This document shows positions 7,022 through 13,516 of a stretch of 13,516 nt of DNA, piece after piece. Both the position numbers and the translations under genes were made by a program. The notes beneath the pieces were generated by a model. That model was not told the origin of the DNA, ran no database searches, and worked only from the letters and a program-made list of their open reading frames with translations. Source of the stretch: Gammaproteobacteria bacterium (lineage in GTDB: Bacteria; Gemmatimonadota; Gemmatimonadetes; Longimicrobiales; Gaopeijiaceae); contig VYDD01000101.1 of NCBI GenBank assembly GCA_009843625.1, positions 1 through 13,516 on the forward strand, read 5' to 3'. Position 1 is the first letter of the stretch, and the number at the start of each line of letters is the position of its first letter.

Positions 7022-7777
7022 ATGACACCGTGGGTACGAAGACTGATCACCGCCAACGTGGTGGTCTTTCTGCTTTTTGCGGTCGCCGGGCCGCGATCCG
7101 ACGGCTTCTGGGTCCTCACCCTGGTGCCGCAGCTGGCCTATCTGCGGCCGTGGACGCTGCTCACCTACATGTTCCTCCATGCGGGCTTCTGGCATCTCGC
7201 CCTCAACATGCTGGGGCTCTACTTCTTCGGTCCGCGGCTGGAGCTGCGCATGGGGTCCGCGCATTTCCTCAGGCTCTACCTGTTCGGCGGCCTTGGAGGC
7301 GCGCTCTTCTCGTTCCTGCCTCCCATGGCGCCGGTCGTCGGGGCCTCGGGCGCGGTGTTCGCGGTCCTGCTGGGCTTCGCCCGCTACTGGCCCCGGGAGC
7401 CGGTCTACATCTGGGGCATTCTGCCGATTCGCGCACGATGGCTGATCCTGTTCCTTGCGGGCTTCAGCCTCTTCGCGGGCGTCACTCAGGTAGACGATGG
7501 CGTGGCGCACTTCGCGCACCTGGGCGGCTTCGCCGGCGCGCTGGTCTATCTCTGGGCCCGGGCACGCCGCCGGCGGATGGTGCGGCGGCGCATGCAGGGA
7601 GTGGTCAAGGCCCGGCCCGAAGCGGAGATGCGGCGCAAGTGGGACCTCATCCCCGTGGACGAGCTGCACGAACTCAACCGCGCCGAGGTCGTCGCGCTGC
7701 TCCGCAAGGTGCAGGCGTTCGGCGTCCGCAGCCTCACGGTGGACGAGCGCGCGTTTCTGGACCGCATGGCGCCCTGA
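7022..7777 (+). CDS. Rhomboid family intramembrane serine protease
   Basis: The 251-residue product is a rhomboid, which cleaves transmembrane segments of other proteins inside the lipid bilayer. The catalytic Ser lies in GASGAVFA (Ser109, helix 4) and the catalytic His in HFAHLGGF (His166, helix 6). The oxyanion-helix motif HLALN supplies His58 and Asn62. About six membrane helices fit between residues 8 and 178. A very basic stretch (RARRRRMVRRRM) then leads into a soluble tail of about 55 residues, which probably lies in the cytoplasm and is predicted helical. The ATG at 7022 is chosen because the in-frame extension to 6953 is low-complexity and would precede the first helix. The amidohydrolase gene starts 26 bases after its stop, so both are probably co-transcribed. 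The natural substrate is unknown. Confidence 0.9.
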   Translation: MTPWVRRLITANVVVFLLFAVAGPRSDGFWVLTLVPQLAYLRPWTLLTYMFLHAGFWHLALNMLGLYFFGPRLELRMGSAHFLRLYLFGGLGGALFSFLPPMAPVVGASGAVFAVLLGFARYWPREPVYIWGILPIRARWLILFLAGFSLFAGVTQVDDGVAHFAHLGGFAGALVYLWARARRRRMVRRRMQGVVKARPEAEMRRKWDLIPVDELHELNRAEVVALLRKVQAFGVRSLTVDERAFLDRMAP

Positions 7778-7803
7778 CGCCTCCATCCTTGCCCGGAGTT
7801 CCC

Positions 7804-9537
7804 ATGAGCAAGCTGTCCCCCGTTGTTCCGCTTACGCGATCGGCGTTCCTGCTGGGTGTCCTGCTCGCGGCCTGCCAGCCCGGCGGCACCGAGTACGCGG
7901 ATCTGGTGCTGACGGGCGGCAAGGTAGTGACTGTGGACGACGCCCTTCCGGAGGCGGAGGCGCTCGCGGTGACCGGGTACACCATCACGGCCGTGGGGAC
8001 CAACGAGGAGATCGCCGGCCACGTCGGGCCCTCGACCGAGGTCGTCGAACTCGACGGCCGGCTGGTGATCCCCGGCTTTATCGAGGGCCACGGCCACTAC
8101 ATGAGCCTGGGCCGCTCGAAGATGATTCTCGACCTCACCACCGCCACCAGCTGGGACGACATCGTGCAGATGGTGGGGGAAGCGGCCAGCCGGGCGGCCC
8201 CGGGCGAGTGGGTGACCGGGCGCGGCTGGCATCAGGAGAAGTGGACCTCGACGCCCGAGCCCAGCGTCGACGGCGTGCCGCTGCACACCGAGCTTTCGGC
8301 GGCGAGCCCGGAGAACCCGGTCAGCCTGGGCCACGCGAGCGGCCACGCCTCCTTCGCCAACGCCCTGGCGATGCAGCTCGCCGGGATCGACGGGAACACT
8401 CCCGACCCGCTGGGCGGCACCATCGTGCGGGACGCCTCGGGCGCCGCCACCGGCCTTATGCGCGAGACCGCCCAGCTCCTGGTGAGCGAAGCCGTCGCAC
8501 GCTCCGGTGAGGGACGCTCCGCCGAGGACGTGGACGCCGAGTTCGTGCGCGCGGTCGAGCTGGCCGGTGCGGAGGCCCTGGCCTACGGGGTGACCAGCTT
8601 CCAGGACGCAGGCAGCGACTTCGGCACCATCGACCGGTTGCGCGCGCTGGCGGCCGAGGGCGCGCTCCCGGTGCGCCTCTACGTGATGGTGCGCCGCGAG
8701 TCCAACGAGGTCATGGACGAGAAGCTCCCGGCCTATCGCATCATCCCCGAGGGCAACGACTTCCTGGCGGTGCGCTCAATCAAGCGCCAGATCGACGGGG
8801 CGCTGGGGTCGCACGGGGCGTGGCTGCTCGAGAACTACATCGACATCGACAACCCGGGGCTGGTGCTCGAGACCGTGGACGACATCACCGGCACCGCCGA
8901 GGTCGCCATCCGGCACGGCTACCAGGTCAACACCCACGCCATCGGCGACCGCGCCAACCGCGAGGTGCTCGACATCTACGAGAAGGTCTTCGCGGCCAAC
9001 CCCGACCGGACCGACCTGCGCTGGCGCATCGAGCACGCCCAGCATCTCAACCCGGCCGACGTCGGGCGTTTCGCCGAACTGGATATCATCGCCTCGATGC
9101 AGGGCGTCCATGCCACCTCCGACGGACCCTGGCTGGCGGACCGCCTGGGGCGGGAGCGGATGATCCAGACGTCCTACGTGTGGCGGGACATCCTGGATGC
9201 CGGGGTCATGATCGCGAACGGCACCGACGTGCCCGTGGAGCATATTTCGCCGATCGCGAGCTTCTACTCATCGGTGAGCCGGCGCATGAACAACGGCCAG
9301 GTCCTCTCCGGCGAGCATCGCATGACGCGCGAAGAGGCGCTCGAGAGCTACACCATCAACAACGCCTACGCCGCCTTCGAGGAGCACCTGAAGGGCTCGC
9401 TCACCCCCGGCAAGCTCGCCGACATCATCGTCCTCTCGCAGGACATCATGACGATCCCCGAGGACGACATTCCCGCCACCGAGGTCGTGTACACGATCGT
9501 CGGCGGCGAGGTGAGGTACTCGGGCCCGGAGAGCTGA
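7804..9537 (+). CDS. Lipoprotein amidohydrolase (YtcJ-like, amidohydrolase 3 family)
   Basis: The 577-residue product is a metal-dependent hydrolase of the amidohydrolase superfamily that cleaves C-N bonds of an unidentified amide or N-acyl substrate. A lipoprotein signal ends at Cys24 (LLAAC). The first strand pair of the composite beta-sandwich (DLVLTGGKVVTVDD) comes next, then the metal motif GHGH with His96 and His98. Downstream are Lys327 in SIKRQIDGALGSHGA, His378 and Asp382 in NTHAIGDRA, His411 in RIEHAQHL and Asp475 in GTDVP. The C-terminal LTPGKLADIIVL strand is typical of the family, so all expected metal and catalytic residues appear present. The start at 7804 has GGAG five bases upstream. 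The frame is open far upstream through the rhomboid gene, but that is a shadow reading; the signal peptide fixes the start. Membrane anchoring suggests work on compounds outside the cytoplasm. Confidence 0.92.
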   Translation: MSKLSPVVPLTRSAFLLGVLLAACQPGGTEYADLVLTGGKVVTVDDALPEAEALAVTGYTITAVGTNEEIAGHVGPSTEVVELDGRLVIPGFIEGHGHYMSLGRSKMILDLTTATSWDDIVQMVGEAASRAAPGEWVTGRGWHQEKWTSTPEPSVDGVPLHTELSAASPENPVSLGHASGHASFANALAMQLAGIDGNTPDPLGGTIVRDASGAATGLMRETAQLLVSEAVARSGEGRSAEDVDAEFVRAVELAGAEALAYGVTSFQDAGSDFGTIDRLRALAAEGALPVRLYVMVRRESNEVMDEKLPAYRIIPEGNDFLAVRSIKRQIDGALGSHGAWLLENYIDIDNPGLVLETVDDITGTAEVAIRHGYQVNTHAIGDRANREVLDIYEKVFAANPDRTDLRWRIEHAQHLNPADVGRFAELDIIASMQGVHATSDGPWLADRLGRERMIQTSYVWRDILDAGVMIANGTDVPVEHISPIASFYSSVSRRMNNGQVLSGEHRMTREEALESYTINNAYAAFEEHLKGSLTPGKLADIIVLSQDIMTIPEDDIPATEVVYTIVGGEVRYSGPES

Positions 9538-9555
9538 GGCGCGTTTGAGCCTCAG
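9534..9555 (+). terminator. Stem-loop over the amidohydrolase stop codon
   Basis: CTGAGGC (9534-9540) and GCCTCAG (9549-9555) form a perfect seven-base-pair stem with an eight-base loop. The TGA stop codon is inside the left arm. A G-run, not a T-run, follows, so it is not a standard intrinsic terminator. It could mark the transcript end or protect it. A second GC-rich hairpin (GGAGG with CCTCC, about 9563-9583) follows. Confidence 0.3.
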
Positions 9556-9640
9556 GGGGGACGGAGGCCCTTCGCCCCTCCTGGCAGCCCTGCATTGCGG
9601 TTCACACCGCACTCACGGTTCCATCACTTTGCGCCATCCT
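9556..9640. other. Intergenic stretch between the stem-loop and the repeat array
   Basis: These 85 bases are GC-rich in their first half and less so towards the repeat array. A possible second hairpin (GGAGG with CCTCC) lies near 9563-9583. No gene, promoter or partial repeat copy was recognised; the position one period before the first repeat (about 9625) does not match the core. Confidence 0.4.
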
Positions 9641-9734
9641 CTTGATTTCTCGTAATAAGGGCTTGGCTTTCTCGTAATAGGGAATCAGATTTCTCGTATC
9701 AAGGAGTAGGAGTTCTCGTAATAGCGCCACCTTT
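9641..9734 (+). repeat. Four direct repeats at an exact 22-bp period, upstream of the AAA ATPase
   Basis: The core TTCTCGTAATA starts at 9647, 9669, 9691 and 9713, each exactly 22 bases after the last. Copies 1, 2 and 4 match all 11 core bases; copy 3 differs at two (TTCTCGTATCA). Outside the core, a G three bases before it is kept in all four copies, and an NGG just after it in the first three, giving GNNTTCTCGTAATANGG. The spacer bases vary. The stretch is clearly AT-richer than its surroundings. The core is not palindromic, so sites all face the same way and, at about two helical turns, lie on nearly the same face of the DNA. The last core ends 24 bases before the ATPase start. An operator bound by a protein multimer is the simplest reading; an iteron-type origin or an RNA element are alternatives. 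Confidence 0.85.
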
Positions 9735-9747
9735 CCCAAGTCTGCCG

Positions 9748-11055
9748 ATGTACCCCAGACACCTCTATTCCGGCGTGCTCGACATGCTCCGCGAGTTCCG
9801 GATCGTCTACGTGACGGGTCCAAGACAGTCGGGCAAGACCACCCTGGTGCGGGGTGTCGCCGCCGAGCTGGGCATGCGCTACCTCACGCTCGACGACCCC
9901 GCCGTGCAGGCGGCGGCGGCCTCAGACTCGCACGGTTTCGTGAGGTCCTTCCATAATGCGCCGGTCGTGCTCGACGAATTCCAGCAGGTTCCGGAGCTTG
10001 TGCCCGCCATCAAGGAGGCCTCGGACCGGTTCGCCAGTGCGCCGCCTGACCGGCAAGGGCTCGCTGTCGCGCGCAAAGGGTTGTTCCTCCTTACCGGCTC
10101 GGCCGACATCTTCCGGTCCGCACGAGCTCAGGAGGCTCTGCCCGGCCACATGGCCCGCCTGGAGCTCCTGCCCCTGTCGGTTGCGGAGCTTCGGGGCAGC
10201 CGGCAGAACCTGATCGACTACCTCCTGGCAGAGGAGTTTTCCCCTTCTCGCTCCACGGCGCACGACCATCAAGCGCCGACCCGGGAAGAGATCGCAAGGC
10301 TGATTCTCATGGGGGGCTATCCCGAGGTCCAGGGCATGAGCCGGCGGGCACGCAGCACCTGGTTCAGGTCCTATACGGAAGGGCGCTTCTTCAAGGATTT
10401 CGACACGCTCTACAGCGCCCGCGGCGACTACCATTCCAGGCTGCGCGCACTGGCCCCCTACCTGGCGGGGTTGAGCGGCAACCTGCTCAAGTACGCCAAC
10501 CTGGCCAACGACCTCGAACTGAACGACAAGCTCGCCAAGAGCTACGCGGAGGTCCTCGAACTCATGTTCCTGATACGTCGCGTCCCCTCATATCGGAAGA
10601 ACCTGGCGCGGCGACTCACGGTGCGAATGCCGAAGCTGCACTTCGTGGACACGGGTCTCGCGTCGCACCTCCTCGGCCTGCGCACGGAAGCCCGGCTCCT
10701 CACCAGCCCGCATTATGGGGCGTTGCTGGAAACCCTTCTGTTCATGGAGTGCGCGAAGCACGCGGAGTGGGCCGAGGAGGAGGTTGGCCTGTACCACTTC
10801 CGCGACAAGCGCAAGCGCGAGGTCGATATCGTGCTGGAACGGCCTGACGGCCGCATCGTCGGCGTCGAGGTAAAGGCTTCGGCCACCCTCGGCCGCCGGG
10901 ACTTCGACGGTCTCGCGGCTCTGGCCGAATTCGCGGGGAACGCCTTTGAACGCGGCGTGCTGATCTACACCGGGTTGCAGGCACTTCCCTTCCACCGGGG
11001 TCCGGCGCGTCTGTACGCTCTCCCCATTGCCCGAATCGCTCGCACGACACCGTAA
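9748..11055 (+). CDS. AAA family ATPase with DUF4143 / nuclease-like C-terminal domain
   Basis: The 435-residue product matches the widespread but little-understood ATP-binding proteins with a C-terminal DUF4143 domain. The N-terminal ATPase has Walker A GPRQSGKTT (24-32), Walker B VVLDE (73-77) and a sensor segment LLTGSAD (114-120). The middle (about 180-290) is helical, with a YxxGRFFKDF-like segment. The end carries REVDIVL (357-363) and VGVEVKAS (371-378), a pattern like the PD-(D/E)xK nuclease core with Asp360, Glu374 and Lys376 as candidate catalytic residues. No signal peptide is present, so it is cytosolic. No clear ribosome-binding site lies before the ATG at 9748, and the four-copy repeat array ends 24 bases upstream, which suggests unusual control. 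It is a single gene, convergent with the metallohydrolase. The physiological role of the family is unknown to me. Confidence 0.88.
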   Translation: MYPRHLYSGVLDMLREFRIVYVTGPRQSGKTTLVRGVAAELGMRYLTLDDPAVQAAAASDSHGFVRSFHNAPVVLDEFQQVPELVPAIKEASDRFASAPPDRQGLAVARKGLFLLTGSADIFRSARAQEALPGHMARLELLPLSVAELRGSRQNLIDYLLAEEFSPSRSTAHDHQAPTREEIARLILMGGYPEVQGMSRRARSTWFRSYTEGRFFKDFDTLYSARGDYHSRLRALAPYLAGLSGNLLKYANLANDLELNDKLAKSYAEVLELMFLIRRVPSYRKNLARRLTVRMPKLHFVDTGLASHLLGLRTEARLLTSPHYGALLETLLFMECAKHAEWAEEEVGLYHFRDKRKREVDIVLERPDGRIVGVEVKASATLGRRDFDGLAALAEFAGNAFERGVLIYTGLQALPFHRGPARLYALPIARIARTTP

Positions 11056-11062
11056 TCGGGCT

Positions 11063-11081
11063 CGCTCCGGGCCCCGGCGCG
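11063..11081. terminator. GC-rich hairpin between convergent genes
   Basis: Only 27 bases separate the ATPase stop from the metallohydrolase stop. They hold CGC-T-CCGG, a GCC loop, then CCGG-C-GCG: a seven-base-pair stem with one T-C mismatch. It could act as a two-way transcript end, but there is no T-run on either strand. Confidence 0.3.
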
Positions 11082-11082
11082 C

Positions 11083-13516
11083 TCAGGTCCCCGGCGCGGC
11101 CTCCTCCCTGCGGGCGCGGTAGATGGCGCGCGCTTCGTCGAACTGGGCGTACACGTGCTCCTTTTCGGCGTCCGAGCGCCAGCCGGGCCACAGCTCGGCC
11201 ATCGTCTGAAGCCTGTCGATCCAGCGCAGCGCGTAGTCGGCGGCGCTGCGGCTGCGCACCGGGGCCCCGCCCACCATGACCCACACGGGGTTGGTGAGCG
11301 CGAGGGGGTAGGAGGTGTCGAGCGGAAAGCGGTCCTCGGGGTCTCCCTGGACGCGGACGTGGATCCAGCTGCTCCGCTCCACCTGCAGCGTGCGCTCCAC
11401 CTCCAGCGAACGCCGGTCCCCGCCGAAGGGAATCTCCTCCACGACCTCGCCGTTCATCACGACGGTCGCCGTGCGCATGGGCACGATCCCCCAGGCCCGG
11501 ATTGTCACCGTGACCTCGCCCCCGCCGGCGGGCAGCGCCAGCTCTTCGCCGGGGACGCGGCCGTCGACCCTGACGTCGAGCAGGGGACCGCTGGAGACGA
11601 AGGCGTGGCCGCCGCGTATCCCGTCGAACCACCCCTCCATCGACAACCTGCCGTCCGGCGTGCGCACGTAGGTCCGCATCGACCCCACCAGCGGGGTCGC
11701 CTGCAGATTGGAGATGGAGTCCTCGCCGCCGACCACCGCGGCGCGCAGGTTGTTGCTCCACACGGCGTAGAGGGGCGGGTAGCCGTCCTGCGGCGTGGAC
11801 CACTCCACCGCGTCGGCGGCCTCCAGCGCCGCGTCGACGATGAACCCCTTGGCGCCTCCCAGCGTCCCCTCCAGCGGATCGCCGTTGAAGAAGGAGTGCA
11901 CGTAGCCGGTGATGGCGCCCTGCGCTTTCGCCTTTCTGAACATGTCGGTGTTGGAGGGATAGAGGCTCTCGATGGCCGTCTGCTCGTAGCCCGTCACGAA
12001 CGGCGAGATGAGGTGGTCGGTCATGCCGAACATGAAGACGTGTCCGTAGAAGGGCGGGCGGTATTCCTGGCCCACCACCAGCACCATGTCGTCGCGCGAG
12101 AGGGGATGGGCGCCGCCCCCGGGTACGAAGAACTGGTGGTCCAGAATGCGGTTGTCCTTGTTGGCCACCTGCTCGGCCACCACGTCCTGGTCCTCGGCCT
12201 CCGACATCATCATGAGGTTCTCGAGGGTGTTGTGGAGGTTGCCGCCGTAGTTCATGTGCACGTGGGTGGAGCCCGAGTACCAGCCCTCGTCGCTCAGGTC
12301 CGAGATTTCCTCCAGGAGCACGCTCACGCGGTGGTTCTCGCCCGCCGCGATGTTCAGGTCGAACTCCTGCGGCTCGTGCTCGAATCCTCGCGTCACCAGC
12401 ATGCGCGCGGGCCCGGGCGGCAGCTCCACCTGGAACACGCCGGAGTGGTGGAAGATGCGGTCTCCTGCGCGGCTGACCCGCGAGTACTCCCCGGCGGGGG
12501 TGTAGTGCTTGCCGTCGGAGGCAGTGAGATGGACGCGGGCGCCGACGGGCTCCCCGTTGTCGCCCAGGGTCGTGACCGTGAGGGTGCCCATGGGCTCGCT
12601 CCAGCGGCGCTCCCGGATGGTCACCGTGCGGAGCGCCCCGCCGTAGGTCTCGAGCAGGGCGAGTTGGGGCAGTCCGCCCTCGTTCGTGATGAAGGCGATC
12701 CACTCGCCGTCCGGCGACCAGCGCGGGTGGAAGGCGTCGTGCTCGAAGAAGGTGAGCTTGTAGGGCTCGCCGCCCGTCGTGGGCTGGACGTAGAGGTTGT
12801 TGAATTGGTCGGCCGCGCCCGCCGTGGACGAGTAGACGAAGCGGCGGCCGTCGAGCGATACGTCCGGCTGGGTGCGGTAGAGGCTCTGTTCCTGCAGCAC
12901 CGCGACCCGCTCGTCGATGCCGTTTTCGCGCGCCGGAACGCGGTACACGTTGCCGCTCCCCAGCGGCACGTCCCGGTTGGAGACGATGAGGAGTTCGTCG
13001 CCCGAGGGCAGCCACGCGGGCGAGATGTGCATGTCCCAGGCCCCGAAGTAGAGGCGGGGCCGTCCAAAGCTGTTGTCGTATGTGACCGCGATCTCCTCGC
13101 CTGCCCAGGACCCGTCCGCGATCTCGCGGACGTAGACGTCGAAATAGCCGCTGGACTGGGTGGAGACGTAGGCGAGGCGGCCGCCGTCGGGCGAGAAGCG
13201 CGGGTCGACGTAGATCTGGTCGTCGTCGGTGAGCCGGCGGGCTTCGCCGGTGTGCGTGTCGAGGATCTCCAGCTGGATGGGGCCGCCCCCCGCGTCGGCG
13301 GTGTAGACCAGCCACCGCCCGTCCGGCGACCAGTTGGGGGAGGAGAGATAGTCCCCGGAACGGACCAGTTCGGTTGCGATTCCCGTCTCCGGGTCCACGC
13401 TCCAGATCGAGCCGCTCATGCCCACCGCGATGCGATCGCCGTCCGGAGACCACGCCGGATACCAGGGGGTGGAGCTGGGGGCGGGGGGAAAGTAGAAGTT
13501 GTGCATGTAGTTGCCC
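11083..13516 (-). CDS. TolB-like beta-propeller fused to a CehA/McbA family metallohydrolase (N-terminus outside the window)
   Basis: At least 807 residues are encoded. The frame is open to the window edge with no clear start, so the real N-terminus (probably with a signal peptide) is missing. Numbered from the Met codon at 13506, the first 290 residues hold repeated WSPDG-type motifs (19, 59, 104 and 263, plus degenerate copies near 165 and 215), a TolB/PD40 propeller. A beta-sandwich-like stretch follows (about 300-400). The catalytic part is of the CehA/McbA branch of the PHP superfamily. It has His415 and His417 in STHVHM, Glu481 in GQEYR, His489 in YGHVFMFG, His537 in GYVHSF, and GGHAFVSSGPLL (632-643). 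Metal ligands appear intact, so it is probably active. CehA and McbA hydrolyse carbaryl, but the substrate here is unknown. It converges on the ATPase gene with a 27-base gap. Confidence 0.9.
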   Translation of the reverse strand, partial: GNYMHNFYFPPAPSSTPWYPAWSPDGDRIAVGMSGSIWSVDPETGIATELVRSGDYLSSPNWSPDGRWLVYTADAGGGPIQLEILDTHTGEARRLTDDDQIYVDPRFSPDGGRLAYVSTQSSGYFDVYVREIADGSWAGEEIAVTYDNSFGRPRLYFGAWDMHISPAWLPSGDELLIVSNRDVPLGSGNVYRVPARENGIDERVAVLQEQSLYRTQPDVSLDGRRFVYSSTAGAADQFNNLYVQPTTGGEPYKLTFFEHDAFHPRWSPDGEWIAFITNEGGLPQLALLETYGGALRTVTIRERRWSEPMGTLTVTTLGDNGEPVGARVHLTASDGKHYTPAGEYSRVSRAGDRIFHHSGVFQVELPPGPARMLVTRGFEHEPQEFDLNIAAGENHRVSVLLEEISDLSDEGWYSGSTHVHMNYGGNLHNTLENLMMMSEAEDQDVVAEQVANKDNRILDHQFFVPGGGAHPLSRDDMVLVVGQEYRPPFYGHVFMFGMTDHLISPFVTGYEQTAIESLYPSNTDMFRKAKAQGAITGYVHSFFNGDPLEGTLGGAKGFIVDAALEAADAVEWSTPQDGYPPLYAVWSNNLRAAVVGGEDSISNLQATPLVGSMRTYVRTPDGRLSMEGWFDGIRGGHAFVSSGPLLDVRVDGRVPGEELALPAGGGEVTVTIRAWGIVPMRTATVVMNGEVVEEIPFGGDRRSLEVERTLQVERSSWIHVRVQGDPEDRFPLDTSYPLALTNPVWVMVGGAPVRSRSAADYALRWIDRLQTMAELWPGWRSDAEKEHVYAQFDEARAIYRARREEAAPGT

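Noticed and set aside
6859..7803. Extension of the amidohydrolase frame upstream through the rhomboid gene
   Set aside because: The rhomboid frame is convincing over this stretch, and the lipoprotein signal at 7804 with a GGAG site fixes the true start.
9641..9734. CRISPR array
   Set aside because: The repeated core is only 11 bases and the gaps 11 bases, far shorter than CRISPR repeats and spacers, and no cas gene is present.
9602..9823. Minus-strand open frame of 73 codons through the repeat array
   Set aside because: It begins inside the ATPase gene, and the 22-bp period is not a multiple of three, so the repeats are not a coding repeat.
10742..13453. Open frame of 903 codons on the same strand as the metallohydrolase, in another frame
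   Set aside because: The other frame has propeller repeats and metal motifs, whereas this one is Arg/Gly/Pro-rich noise and also overlaps the ATPase gene.

Overview
The window is about 13.5 kb of dense, GC-rich bacterial DNA. It looks like a member of the Gemmatimonadota or a similar high-GC Gram-negative lineage. That guess rests on high GC in all codon positions, several exported hydrolases with lipoprotein signals, a TolB-type propeller fused to a CehA/McbA metallohydrolase, and tandem serine hydrolases. It is an inference from gene style; there is no rRNA or other marker gene here. No tRNA, rRNA, insertion sequence or CRISPR array was seen.

Layout. (1) 1-85: the 5' end of a minus-strand gene with a membrane or lipoprotein signal, cut by the window edge and divergent from what follows. 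(2) 285-2922: two tandem exported serine hydrolases of the beta-lactamase/family VIII esterase fold, roughly three-quarters identical by eye and one base apart. The upstream copy has His where the downstream copy has the expected catalytic Tyr. (3) 2981-6819: four minus-strand genes, which in transcription order are a lipoprotein gamma-glutamyltransferase, an MFS transporter, a DUF5674 protein and a small helical protein. The last two look like a conserved pair. (4) 7022-9537: a plus-strand pair, a rhomboid intramembrane protease and a lipoprotein amidohydrolase (YtcJ-like), divergent from the gamma-glutamyltransferase. (5) 9538-11055: an AT-rich leader with four direct repeats at an exact 22-bp period, then an AAA ATPase with a DUF4143/nuclease-like C-terminus. 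(6) 11083 to the window end: a convergent minus-strand TolB propeller-CehA/McbA metallohydrolase fusion, lacking its N-terminus because the window ends.

How the genes relate. Most products are exported enzymes acting on amide, ester or peptide bonds (esterase pair, gamma-glutamyltransferase, amidohydrolase, CehA-like protein), alongside an MFS carrier. This suits a cell that breaks down small amides and peptides at its envelope. No single pathway can be proved from the sequence. The ATPase with its repeat array looks like a self-contained module unrelated to these hydrolases. That array is the most unusual structure in the window. The DUF5674 pair and the Tyr-to-His paralogue are the next most interesting points.
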